Assembly (NCBI RefSeq): GCF_016786325.1
Contig: NZ_JADWYU010000204.1
Location: 1-64,000, forward strand
Length of the DNA stretch: 64,000 nt
Source: Frankia nepalensis
Lineage (GTDB): Bacteria > Actinomycetota > Actinomycetes > Frankiales > Frankiaceae
Reading direction: 5' to 3'
Made by a program: the position numbers and the translations under genes. This document shows, in pieces, positions 44,108 to 52,472 of this stretch (its first letter is position 1; each line of letters starts with the position of its first letter). The notes under the pieces were generated by a model that saw nothing but the letters and a program-made list of their open reading frames with translations, did not search any database and was not told the origin of the DNA.

Positions 44108-45049
44108 CTAGGTCGGTGGGGTGAAGGTGGGTGTGGTGTTGTCGGAGCCGCGGAGGAGGTAGGTGGTGAGCTGGCGGCCTTGCTCATGTTCGTCTTGGGG
44201 GTCGGTAGGTGGGGGCCAGCGGAGGTGGGTGTAGAGGAGGGCGCGGTGGGTGTCGTAGGCGGCTTCGAGGAGGTCGCCGAAGGCTTGTGCGCGGGTGGGG
44301 ATGGCGAGGGTGAGGGTGAGGGTGGCGATGGTGAGGCCGATGGGGATGGCCCAGAGGGTGAGGGGTGCGAAGGCGCAGTAGAGCAGGGCCCAGAGGGTGG
44401 TGGTGGCGGCGGTGTCGAGGGAGGCGCGGGCGGCGAGGAGGTCCTGGCGGAGGGTGTCGGGGAGCAGGGGCCACAGGCGGGGCCAGCAGATGATGGCGTC
44501 GAGGCCGTATTTGTCGTGGGGGCGGCGTTCGGCGGCGCGCAGGATGTTTCCGATCGGGGTGGGCAGGAAGTAGCCCGGGGTGGCGGCCGGTGGGTGTCGG
44601 CGGCGGCGTTGTTCGAGCCGGTTGTAGGTGGCGATCTGCTCGACGCTCGGTGTGGCGGGTGGGGTGGGGAATGCGGCGGCGTAGGCGGTCTGCCAGGCGG
44701 TTTCCTCGGTTGCGGCGCGGGTGGCGTGCCGGGTGGCGAGGCGGTGGCGCAGCGGGTTGGTCCAGGCGGGCCAGTAGCCCTCCAGCAGTCGCAGCAGCGG
44801 GGTCGCGGCCTGGTGGATGAGGATGCCGGAGGCGCCGATGCTGAGGAGTGCGGTGAGGATGACGGCGCCTTGCACGAGGCCGGTCTGTTTGTTCAGCCAG
44901 TCGGTGTGCCTGGTCAGGGTGTGCAGGCCGCCGGCGTGCCAGGTCCAGGCGGCGAGTCCCGCGAGCCAGAAGATGAGCGCGGGAAGGGAGACCGCGGCGA
45001 CCCGGTCGGCGAGTTTGTTCCCGACCGCTTCCCAGAACGAGCCCAGCAC
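44108..45049 (-). CDS. Polytopic membrane protein of unknown function
   Basis: 313 residues with about four membrane segments: near 21-42 (LPALIFWLAGLAAWTW), 60-78 (GAVILTALLSIGASGILIH) and a long C-terminal hairpin near 215-250 (LWALLYCAFAPLTLWAIPIG). A charged cytoplasmic-type loop of about 130 residues lies between segments two and three. The GTG start is 2 bp after the stop of the zinc-ribbon-like gene, so they are coupled. It does not look like a gasdermin. It may be the effector or sensor of the CHAT locus (inference). Confidence 0.82.
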   Translation of the reverse strand: MLGSFWEAVGNKLADRVAAVSLPALIFWLAGLAAWTWHAGGLHTLTRHTDWLNKQTGLVQGAVILTALLSIGASGILIHQAATPLLRLLEGYWPAWTNPLRHRLATRHATRAATEETAWQTAYAAAFPTPPATPSVEQIATYNRLEQRRRRHPPAATPGYFLPTPIGNILRAAERRPHDKYGLDAIICWPRLWPLLPDTLRQDLLAARASLDTAATTTLWALLYCAFAPLTLWAIPIGLTIATLTLTLAIPTRAQAFGDLLEAAYDTHRALLYTHLRWPPPTDPQDEHEQGRQLTTYLLRGSDNTTPTFTPPT

Positions 45050-45051
45050 GG

Positions 45052-45486
45052 CTAGGACCGGTCCAGCGCGACGTGGTGAGTCGGGCAGGCGGGCACCGGG
45101 GTCGCGACGTCGGGGCGGTACCAGACGTAGTCACCATGCGGGCAGGCGTAACGGTCCGCCCGGATGGCACCGGGATTCCCGATCGGGTCGGCGCCGCGCG
45201 GGGTGCGCTGGTAGCGGGTCTGCTCGTAGGGCGGCCGGAAGTCCGGCGAGTCAGCGAGGACCTCCGTCAGAAACCAGCGGGTGGTGTCGCGGGTGTCGAG
45301 CAGATCCCGCAGTTGGCGGACCTGCCCGGGCATATCGCGCTGGTCGTCCAGCGCGTCGGCGAGTTGACGATCAAGATCGGCCGCGGCCCGCGGGCCGATC
45401 AGATCGGCCAGGTAGGGGCGGATCGCCCGCGCTGCCTCCACCACACCGGCCTCACCGCCAGCTGGGTTCATATCCTCGAGTTGCAT
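45052..45486 (-). CDS. Small helical protein with C-terminal zinc-ribbon-like motif
   Basis: 144 residues from an ATG with AAGGGA upstream. Residues 10-75 are predicted helical (AARAIRPYLADLIGPRAAAD). The C-terminus has YACPHGDYVWYRP and ACPTHHVAL, two CxxH-like pairs that could bind zinc. I do not recognise a named family. It is placed between a broken CHAT gene and the membrane protein on the same strand, so it may be an adaptor of a CHAT system. Confidence 0.78.
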   Translation of the reverse strand: MQLEDMNPAGGEAGVVEAARAIRPYLADLIGPRAAADLDRQLADALDDQRDMPGQVRQLRDLLDTRDTTRWFLTEVLADSPDFRPPYEQTRYQRTPRGADPIGNPGAIRADRYACPHGDYVWYRPDVATPVPACPTHHVALDRS

Positions 45487-45528
45487 TCCGTGTCCCTTGA
45501 TGGCCGTCGTGTTCGTAAGGCATGGCGG

Positions 45529-45789
45529 TCAGGGCCCGACGTGGATATGAGACGCCCACGTCGAAGGCGCGGCAGCCCAACGGTCGCGGAGTTCGCGCAC
45601 GGCCGTGTGGACGGCGGCGGCTGCGTCCCCGGTCGTCGCCAGTGCAGCGTAGATGTCGTCAGCGACGGCGACGGCATGCTGGTCGCCGATCGGCCACAGG
45701 GTAGCGATCACATGGCGGTAGCCCGCAAGCTGGAACGCCGACGCCAGATGTATCGCCTCGTCGACAAGCCGCAGCCGTTCGTGCGACAG
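45529..45789 (-). pseudogene. C-terminal relic of a second CHAT protein
   Basis: It reads VDEAIHLASAFQLAGYRHVI, ATLWPIGDQHAVAVADDIYA and WASHIHVGP, about four-fifths identical by eye to the end of the intact TPR-CHAT protein. The similarity begins just after where the catalytic cysteine should be, so both catalytic residues are lost. It is 42 bp upstream of the zinc-ribbon-like gene on the same strand, suggesting an original CHAT/adaptor/membrane-protein operon. Confidence 0.85.
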
Positions 45790-46022
45790 CCGGTGGTCTG
45801 GATCTCGAGCTGGCTGAGGGGGTGCTCGGATCTCGAAACGGTCCCTGGCTGGTCGGCGAGCCGACCGGGAGTCGGTGAGCGCGGTCGCTTCGGGGCGGTT
45901 TACCCACAGGGCGAGCGGCGGTGCAGTGGCATGGCTCACCTGTGTTCGGCGGGGGGAGAGTCGAGGGACCGTCGGTGGTTCGGTGAGGGGGCCGCATCGA
46001 CCACCGCTGGCGGAGGATGACC

Positions 46023-47285
46023 GTGAGGCCGTTCCGTTCGCTGTCTGTCCGCAACTTCCGGCTCTTCGCCTCTGGCCAGGTCCTGTCGGTCTGCGGGACC
46101 TGGATGATGGTCGTCGCGCAGGACTGGCTGGTGCTCGAGCTGACGGACGACTCGGCGAGCGCGCTCGGGGTGGTGACCGCGTTGCAGTTCACTCCGTCGT
46201 TGCTGCTCACCCTGATCGGGGGCCGGCTCGCCGACCGGTACGACAAGCGGCTGCTGCTCACCGTCGCCAACCTCGTCTCGGGCGCGCTGGCGCTGGCGTT
46301 GGCGGCGCTGGTGCTCACCGGTGGCGTGGCGCTGTGGCACATCCAGCTGTTCGCGCTGGCGTTGGGCGTGGTGAACGCGGTCGAGATCCCCACCCGCCTG
46401 GCCTTCGTCAGCGAGATCGTCGGCCCCGACCTGCTGCCGAACGCCTCGGCGTTGAGCGCGGCCTATTTCAACGTCGCCCGGGTGGCCGGGCCGGCGCTCG
46501 CGGGCGTGCTGATCGCCGCGTTCGACACCGGCCCGGTGATGGTGATCAACGCGGTGAGCTACCTGGCGACCGTGGTGGGGCTGCGCAGGATGCGGCCCGA
46601 GGAGCTGCACCGGGTCGCGCGATCGGCCACCGGCGCCCGGGTCAGGGACGGACTGCGGTATGTCGTTGCCCGCGGGGACCTGGTCCTGCCCCTGGTGCTG
46701 GTCGCCGCCGTCGGCCTGTGCGCGATGAACTTCCAGCTCACGCTGCCGCTGCTGGCCAAGACGGTGTTCCATGCCGACGCGGCGATGTTCGGGCTGCTCA
46801 CCGCCGCCTTCGCCGCCGGGTCGCTGGCCGCGGCACTGGCGACGACGGGGCGGCGCAGTCGACCGGCGGCCGGTCTGGTGAACGGCTCGGCGTTCGGATT
46901 CGGCCTGGTGATGCTGGTGACCGGGTGGGCACCGAACTTCGCCGCGGCCGCGGCAGGGCTGTTCGCCACCGGCTTCGGGGCGATCTTCTTCTCTCAGGCG
47001 GCGAACCACCGCATTCAGCTCGGCAGCGATCCTGCCTTCCGGGGGCGGTTGATGGCCGTCTACTCGACCATCCTGATGGGTACGACGCCGCTCGGTTCGC
47101 TGCTGGTCGGCCTTCTCGCGGAGCTGGCCGACGCCCGCGCCGGGATGTGGTTCGGCGGTGCGGCCGCGATGGTCGCCGCGGCCGCCGTCCACGCCGCCGG
47201 CCGTCGCACCCGACACCGTGGGGCAGCCGAGGCGCCAGCCCTCTCGGCGGGCTCTCCGGTGGTCCCGAGTGCTCAGGCACCGTAA
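46023..47285 (+). CDS. MFS exporter, MFS_3 (enterobactin-exporter-like) type
   Basis: About 420 residues with twelve hydrophobic segments. The loop-2 motif GGRLADRYDKRLLL is the MFS signature between helices 2 and 3, and the start FRSLSVRNFRLFASGQVLSV is typical of the family. I prefer GTG 46023, which has GGAGG 6 bp upstream; ATG 46017 directly abuts that motif. It exports small molecules by proton antiport. No regulator is adjacent. Confidence 0.9.
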   Translation: MRPFRSLSVRNFRLFASGQVLSVCGTWMMVVAQDWLVLELTDDSASALGVVTALQFTPSLLLTLIGGRLADRYDKRLLLTVANLVSGALALALAALVLTGGVALWHIQLFALALGVVNAVEIPTRLAFVSEIVGPDLLPNASALSAAYFNVARVAGPALAGVLIAAFDTGPVMVINAVSYLATVVGLRRMRPEELHRVARSATGARVRDGLRYVVARGDLVLPLVLVAAVGLCAMNFQLTLPLLAKTVFHADAAMFGLLTAAFAAGSLAAALATTGRRSRPAAGLVNGSAFGFGLVMLVTGWAPNFAAAAAGLFATGFGAIFFSQAANHRIQLGSDPAFRGRLMAVYSTILMGTTPLGSLLVGLLAELADARAGMWFGGAAAMVAAAAVHAAGRRTRHRGAAEAPALSAGSPVVPSAQAP

Positions 47286-47419
47286 GGCACGCTCGAGGTA
47301 CTGCCAACGGCGCCTCGCAAGGCGACGTGCTGCCGGCGAGGCGGCGTCAGGTCGGGACTTCCTCATCTCGTATGCGGAGCGCGTGACCAGGCGATCGTCG
47401 CCTGGCTGTTTGTCTAGCG

Positions 47420-47737
47420 CCTCCAGCGGAGGGACTCTCCAAGAGCGATGACTGCTCCGAATCCGATGAGGTCCCCTGCGTCGTCGGCACCGTCTGTGGC
47501 AGTGCCCAGGCCGTGGGCTATGCCCTCAACGGCCAATGGGCCCAAGCCGCCCTCCCCGGCGCCGGCATGCTCCCTGGCGCAGCCGTCGTCGCCAGCGGCG
47601 CCAAAGCCCTCAAGACCTTCAAACCTGAAGGTCGGATAGAGCGTCGGACTCACGTCCGACCAGCCGAGTCCGACCGCCGTTCGGCGGCAGGCGGAACACC
47701 GGACGTCGTCCGCGCGCTCGGAGCGCCGAGCCCATGA
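47420..47737 (+). pseudogene. Possible relic of a polymorphic-toxin-type protein
   Basis: A frame without start reads VVGTVCGSAQAVGYALNGQW, AQAALPGAGMLPGAAVVASG and AKALKTF. This small-residue pattern resembles the pre-toxin linker before the nuclease domain in polymorphic toxins and some Rhs-type proteins. The rest is absent and the frame drifts into unassignable sequence. Low confidence. Confidence 0.35.
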
Positions 47738-47754
47738 CGACGGAAACGTGACAC

Positions 47755-47781
47755 AGTATAGTCGACATCGACGTCGATACT
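47755..47781. promoter_or_regulatory. Imperfect 27-bp palindrome before the crotonase gene
   Basis: AGTAT at 47755-47759 and ATACT at 47777-47781 flank GTCGAC/GTCGAT repeats that make an imperfect dyad, 21 bp before the GTG start. It looks like a regulator site of TetR/GntR size. No regulator gene adjoins it, so the binder would be encoded elsewhere. Confidence 0.5.
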
Positions 47782-47802
47782 GATATATGCGAAGGGTACG
47801 TC

Positions 47803-48612
47803 GTGGCGGAGCGTGTTCTGGTCGAGATCCAGGACGGTGTCGCGGATGTCCGCCTGAACCGGCCGGAGAAGCTGAACGCGCTTGACGGGCCGATGTATCA
47901 GGCCCTCGTCGACGCCTGCGCGGCGATCGGCGAGCAGCCCGCGGTAAGGGCCGTGGTCCTTTCCGGCGCGGGCCGAGGGTTCTGTGCCGGGTTGGACATG
48001 GCGGCGTTCCAGACCATGGCGGGCGACCGCGCGGCCAGCTCGGCGCTGGCAGAGAGGGTTCTCGCGGCTGGTAAGGGCATGAACATCGGCCAGCTCGCGG
48101 TCTCGGCCTGGTCGCGGCTCCCGGTGCCGGTCATCGCGGCGATTCACGGGCCGTGTCTCGGCGGTGGCCTTCAGCTCGCCCTCGGCGCCGACGTGCGGAT
48201 CGTCGCGCCCGATGCCTCGATGGCCGTCCTGGAGATCCGCTGGGGACTGGTCCCGGACATGGGCGGAAGTCTCGCCCTCGCCCAGTTGGTCAGACCCGAC
48301 GTCGCGATGGAGCTCGCCTGGACAGGGCGTGTCGTCGGCGGTGTGGAGGCCGTAGAACTCGGGCTGGCGACGAGGTCGGCGCCCGATCCGCTTTCCGCCG
48401 CCCGTGAGCTCGCCACGCAGATCGCGAGCATGAGCCCCGATGCCATACGCGCGGTGAAACGACTCCTGAGCGGCACCGCCCACCGCACACCGACCGAACA
48501 GATGGCGCTCGAACGACAGGAGAGCGGCGCGCTGGTCGGCACCCCTAATCAGGTCGAGGCGGTCACCGCCGCCTTCGAGAAACGGGCGCCGATCTTCCGC
48601 GCCTCGTCGTAG
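47803..48612 (+). CDS. Enoyl-CoA hydratase/isomerase (crotonase)
   Basis: 269 residues, GTG start after GAAGGG. Oxyanion-hole motifs are GFCAGLDMAAF and HGPCLGGGLQLALGAD; EIRWGLVPDMGGSLAL has the aspartate/glutamate positions used for catalysis in this superfamily. The hydratase versus isomerase role is not settled. It is single, with a palindrome in its promoter. The next plus-strand gene is far away. Confidence 0.92.
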   Translation: MAERVLVEIQDGVADVRLNRPEKLNALDGPMYQALVDACAAIGEQPAVRAVVLSGAGRGFCAGLDMAAFQTMAGDRAASSALAERVLAAGKGMNIGQLAVSAWSRLPVPVIAAIHGPCLGGGLQLALGADVRIVAPDASMAVLEIRWGLVPDMGGSLALAQLVRPDVAMELAWTGRVVGGVEAVELGLATRSAPDPLSAARELATQIASMSPDAIRAVKRLLSGTAHRTPTEQMALERQESGALVGTPNQVEAVTAAFEKRAPIFRASS

Positions 48613-48895
48613 GCGCACCGCGGCCGGTGGCGCACGCCAGGAACACCGGGGGCCGGTTTCCTCGGCGACGCGCGGCGGAGGAACACCGGGCGCCGTCCAG
48701 GAGGCGGGACCGCGGACCGGCGACCAGACGCCCTGGCTGGCCGCCAGTGCCGGCCCCGCCAAGGTTCGCCCCGTATCGACGCCGGACATGATCGCCGTTT
48801 CTGCCCTCCGGGGGTCGTGAACAGGGCCTCATCACGACCCCGTCGGGGCACAATCGGCGATCATGCGGAGCGGGCGGACATTGGCGGTCGCGGCA

Positions 48896-49360
48896 CTAAC
48901 GAATGCCGCTGGCGTCGAAGATCCAGGAGAAGTCGCCGCCAGCAAGACCCTCGCGCCACGCCGCGGGCGCCTGGGCCATCAGCGCCTGCATGTCCCAGTA
49001 GTCCTTCCAGAGGGTGATCACGCCGTCGTGCACGACCTGTACCGACAGGCAAGGCAGCACAATCTCCTCGCCCGAGGCGAAGCGCCAGATCTCGTGATGC
49101 TCCGTCATCACCGTGTCGCCTTCGACGGCTCTCCTGAGATGATCATTCTCAAAGGCGGCGAGGCTGTCGAGGACGGACTTCGCGCGAGCGACGATTCCTT
49201 TCGCCCCCTTGGCCGCCAGGGTGGGCCCCGCGGGCACGTCCCAGTACAGGGAGTCGTCGCCGAAGAAGACGTGGAGGCGCTCCCAGTCGCGGGCGAAGAG
49301 CGTTTCCCAGAACGCCGCCACGAGCACCTCGGGGCTCGCCTCGGACGGGGTGTCGGGCAT
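48896..49360 (-). CDS. Limonene-1,2-epoxide-hydrolase-like (NTF2-fold) protein
   Basis: 154 residues. The motifs FFGDDSLYWDVPAGPTLAAKG, TEHHEIWRFASGEEIVLP and GVITLWKDYWDMQAL match the LEH branch of the NTF2 fold; the aspartates in YWDVP and KDYWD and an arginine in the middle are candidates for the Asp-Arg-Asp site. The ATG follows AAGGAG. It is a paralogue of the gene at 49700-50161, with which it shares the leader GAGCTGACCATG. Confidence 0.85.
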   Translation of the reverse strand: MPDTPSEASPEVLVAAFWETLFARDWERLHVFFGDDSLYWDVPAGPTLAAKGAKGIVARAKSVLDSLAAFENDHLRRAVEGDTVMTEHHEIWRFASGEEIVLPCLSVQVVHDGVITLWKDYWDMQALMAQAPAAWREGLAGGDFSWIFDASGIR

Positions 49361-49429
49361 GGTCAGCTCCTTGTACGGTGCGACGGTGCGGAAGTGGCCG
49401 CGGACGTCGTGGTGGGTCGGGCGCCCGCG

Positions 49430-49590
49430 TCACAGCGTCACGACGGTGCGGCCCTTGGTCCGGCGGTTCTCCACGGCGTCGAGCCAGTCGGGGACGTCGG
49501 CGAGCGTGCTGCTTTGACCGATGACCGGCCGTACGACTCCGCGTCGCGTCAGCCGCAGGATCTCGTTCCAGACGTTGATAGCTGTGCTCG
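49430..49590 (-). pseudogene. C-terminal relic of an MDR alcohol dehydrogenase
   Basis: The minus strand reads LRLTRRGVVRPVIGQSSTLA, DVPDWLDAVENRRTKGR and TVVTL, then TGA: the last helix and strand of an MDR quinone-reductase/alcohol-dehydrogenase-like protein. The catalytic and nucleotide-binding domains are missing. It lies between the two epoxide-hydrolase-like paralogues, probably a casualty of their duplication. Confidence 0.75.
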
Positions 49591-49699
49591 TTCTTCCCGG
49601 TTCCATGCGGCGGGGTCTCCCGTGCCGGCCAGGTCGCGCCCAAGCGGCTGCTGACGGTTCGGGCGGCGAGGGATCACAGCGCTGACGCGCCTGGTTGCG

Positions 49700-50161
49700 T
49701 CAACGGACACCCGTGGCGTCGTACAACCAGGACTGATCCTTGCCGAGGCTCGCGACCCAGGACGCGGGCGCCTTCGTCATGAGGGCCTGGAGGTCCCAGT
49801 AGTCCTTCCAGATGGCGATCACGCCGTCGCGTACGACATGTACCGAGACGCAGGGAAGCACGATCTCGTCCCCGGTGGCGAACCGCCAGATCTCCTGGTG
49901 CTCGGTCATGACCGTGTCGCCTTCGGCGGCCGTCCGGATGTGGTCGTTGCCGTAGAAGACGAGGGCGTCGAGGACGGACGTGGCGCGGGCGATGATGTCC
50001 TCCGGGCCTTTGGCCGCCACGGTCGGTCCCGTTGGCACGTCCCAGTAGACGGAATCCTCGCCGAAGAACGTGCGCGCGCGGTCCCAGTCACGTGTGTACA
50101 TCGCTTCCTGGAACGCGGCGACGATCTCCTTCGGGGTTGCTCTCACCGTTGTGTCGGACAT
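49700..50161 (-). CDS. Limonene-1,2-epoxide-hydrolase-like (NTF2-fold) protein
   Basis: 153 residues from the ATG at 50161 (GGGAGC upstream); an upstream ATG lies in a poor context. It keeps YWDVPTGPTVAAKG, TEHQEIWRFATGDEIVLP and GVIAIWKDYWDLQAL, so it is a close paralogue of the gene at 48896-49360. It lies 31 bp after the molybdopterin oxidoreductase stop on the same strand and may be cotranscribed with it. Confidence 0.85.
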   Translation of the reverse strand: MSDTTVRATPKEIVAAFQEAMYTRDWDRARTFFGEDSVYWDVPTGPTVAAKGPEDIIARATSVLDALVFYGNDHIRTAAEGDTVMTEHQEIWRFATGDEIVLPCVSVHVVRDGVIAIWKDYWDLQALMTKAPASWVASLGKDQSWLYDATGVR

Positions 50162-50192
50162 GGTCAGCTCCCTGGTGTTGGCCGGAGGAACG

Positions 50193-52364
50193 CTAGCGGA
50201 CCGGCGATGGGGCAATGCCCGGCTCCGCGCGCACGTCAACGGGAATCCCGGTGATCTGGGACATGCAGCTCACGGGGTCGAAGGCCCCTGGTCCACGCGG
50301 GGTCAGGACGTTCACGTTCGCACCGCCACGCCGCCGTGCCACCGGCATGCCGGTCGTCTCGGCATTGCCGAACCCGTGGGTCATCGCCACCACTCCGGGA
50401 CGCAGCCGCGGATCGAACCGCACCTCGGCGGCGAGCGCGCCCCACTCGTTGCTGACCGAGGCTCGTGACCCAGGGGTGAGACCGAGGCGGGCACCATCCT
50501 GCGGGTTCATCCAGAGCGGGTTCGGCCAGTCGCCCGGGCGCTTCGTCGGCAGGTTTCCCATCGCCGAGTTCAGCGCGTCCTGGGTTCGTCTCGTGATGAG
50601 CTTGAAGCGCCCGGGCTCCTCGGCGCGGAGGTCCTCGAACAGGGCATGTCCCCGGGCGAGAGTGGAGCCGAGCGCCTCAGGCACGCACTCGAGCGGGCTG
50701 TCGGCCCCGAGCCGTTCCCGAGAGCGTTCGGGTCCGTGTTCGCGCAACGGCACGACGCCGCCCGCCGCGCGTAGCGCGGACACGGCGAGGCCCTTCGGGG
50801 CGAGCGCCCGGTCGAACAGCAGGGGCAGTGCGTCGGTCGCGGCCGGGTCGACGAGGGCCTTGCGGCCCATCGCCTGGAGCAGCTGGCCGAGAATGCGCCA
50901 CTCCTCGCGCTGCTGCGCCTCCGCCTCGACCACGGCCGGGGTCCACTGCAGGTAGGGCTCCACCTGAATGCCCTGGACGAAGGTGTTGAGATCCGGCCGC
51001 TCGAACTGGTCGGTGGCCGGGAGCACGAAGTCGGCGAGCTCACCGGTGGCGTTGCGGTAGAGGTCGATCGTGACGAGCAGGTCGAGCGATCTCAGTGACT
51101 CGGTGAGCTGGGGGCCTCCGCCGACGCTGAGCGCCGGGTTTCCCGCGATGACGACCAGCGCCCGCAACGGCTCCTCCGCCGCGCCGATGAACTCTGGGAG
51201 CAGGGCGGCGGGGAGCAGGCCCATCGCGCGCCGGAAGTCACCCCATCGTGTCGTGTGGAACGAGGCCGAGGTTCTGTCGACGGGTCCGAAGCGTGCCCCG
51301 ATCCCGCGGGCGGGGAAATAGTTCCCGCCGGGCCGGTCGAGGTTTCCCGTCAGCAGGAGCAGCATCTGGACCAGCCAGTAGGCGAGCGCGCCCTGCCTGC
51401 CCATGTTCAGGCCGGTGGACACGTGGATCGCCGCGGCCTCGGCGGCCGCGAAGTCCCGGGCGAGCTGTGCGATGACCTCGGCGGGCAGACCCACGACGTC
51501 GGCCACCGCGTCGGGTGAGTACGCAGCGACGAAGGCGGCGACCTCCGCGGCACCTGTGACCGCTCCCTGCGCGGCGCCCGGCCGGAAGCCCACCGTGCGG
51601 TGGATCTCGTGCAGGAGCGCGGCCAGCAGGTAGGGGTCGCTGTCCGGCCGGATCTGTAACGTCGGGCCGATGTCGGGTTCGACGTCGACGGGGTTCACGA
51701 AGACGACCCGGCCGCCGCGGTCACGGATTCGCCGGAGCTCCACGACCGGGTTGGCGACGCTGATGAACGACGACTTGCTGACCCGCGGGTTGGAGCCGAT
51801 CACGAGAAGCAGCTCGGTGCGCCTGAGATCGGGGATCGGGTTCGCGGTTGGCGAGCCGTAGAGCAGCTCGGCGACCGCGTACTTGTTGGAACAGTCCTGC
51901 GTGGCGGCGGAGAAGACCCGGTCCGTTCCCAGCGCGCCCGCGAAGTGCCCCGACGCAGCGCTGCCCAGGGCGTTGAACGCGACCGGGTTTCCGATGTAGA
52001 TGCCCGCGGCCCTCGGGCCATGCGTGGACATGACGTCCCGCAGCCGCGAGGCGATCTCCTCCAGTGCCTCGTCCCACGAGACGGGGACGAAGCGGTCGCC
52101 TTCCCGGCGTAGCGGTACCCGCAGCCGGTCCGGATCGTGGTGCAGGTCGATGGCACGAAGCCCCTTGTTGCACGCGAAGCCGCGCGTGACGGCGTGATCG
52201 TGGTCCGGCCGCAGGCGGACGAGGTGGCCGCGCTCGACCGTGGCGACCGTTCCGCAGCCGGCCTCGCAGAGCCGGCAGTAGGTGCGGACGGTGCCAGCCC
52301 GCCCGTCGAGCAGCCCGGCCGCGGTGCCTGTGCGCCCGGGGCGGTCAGAGGACTCAGGGCTCAT
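50193..52364 (-). CDS. Molybdopterin oxidoreductase (DMSO-reductase superfamily)
   Basis: 723 residues from the ATG at 52364 (GGGAG upstream). An N-terminal [4Fe-4S] site is visible: C30, C33, C37 in CRLCEAGCGTV and C65 in FACNKG. The Mo/W-bisPGD domain follows (SFISVANPVVELRRIRDRGG), with Cys in TQDCSNKY near residue 140 a candidate metal ligand, and a C-terminal molydopterin-dinucleotide-binding barrel. It has no twin-arginine signal and no electron-transfer subunits next to it, so it acts in the cytoplasm with an unknown donor. Divergent to an IclR regulator. Confidence 0.92.
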   Translation of the reverse strand: MSPESSDRPGRTGTAAGLLDGRAGTVRTYCRLCEAGCGTVATVERGHLVRLRPDHDHAVTRGFACNKGLRAIDLHHDPDRLRVPLRREGDRFVPVSWDEALEEIASRLRDVMSTHGPRAAGIYIGNPVAFNALGSAASGHFAGALGTDRVFSAATQDCSNKYAVAELLYGSPTANPIPDLRRTELLLVIGSNPRVSKSSFISVANPVVELRRIRDRGGRVVFVNPVDVEPDIGPTLQIRPDSDPYLLAALLHEIHRTVGFRPGAAQGAVTGAAEVAAFVAAYSPDAVADVVGLPAEVIAQLARDFAAAEAAAIHVSTGLNMGRQGALAYWLVQMLLLLTGNLDRPGGNYFPARGIGARFGPVDRTSASFHTTRWGDFRRAMGLLPAALLPEFIGAAEEPLRALVVIAGNPALSVGGGPQLTESLRSLDLLVTIDLYRNATGELADFVLPATDQFERPDLNTFVQGIQVEPYLQWTPAVVEAEAQQREEWRILGQLLQAMGRKALVDPAATDALPLLFDRALAPKGLAVSALRAAGGVVPLREHGPERSRERLGADSPLECVPEALGSTLARGHALFEDLRAEEPGRFKLITRRTQDALNSAMGNLPTKRPGDWPNPLWMNPQDGARLGLTPGSRASVSNEWGALAAEVRFDPRLRPGVVAMTHGFGNAETTGMPVARRRGGANVNVLTPRGPGAFDPVSCMSQITGIPVDVRAEPGIAPSPVR

Positions 52365-52415
52365 GCGTTCTCCCACCCCGGATCACCAGATCGTGCATGG
52401 CGGCAGACTCGCACG

Positions 52416-52451
52416 GTTGAAAGATGCGCCACAAGGGTTGAAATATGCAAC
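52416..52451. promoter_or_regulatory. Two IclR-type operator half-copies, 21 bp apart
   Basis: GTTGAAAGATGC (52416-52427) and GTTGAAATATGCAAC (52437-52451, an imperfect dyad) are direct repeats two helical turns apart, 22 bp before the IclR start and 52 bp before the oxidoreductase start. Sequence and place suit an IclR dimer-of-dimers site for the divergent pair. Confidence 0.7.
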
Positions 52452-52472
52452 CAGTCCGGCAACAGTGCAGCC

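Noticed and set aside
44108-45049. Bacterial gasdermin beside a CHAT protease
   Set aside because: The protein is polytopic with clear hydrophobic helices and lacks the gasdermin beta-rich pattern and N-terminal cysteine; the size match alone is not evidence.
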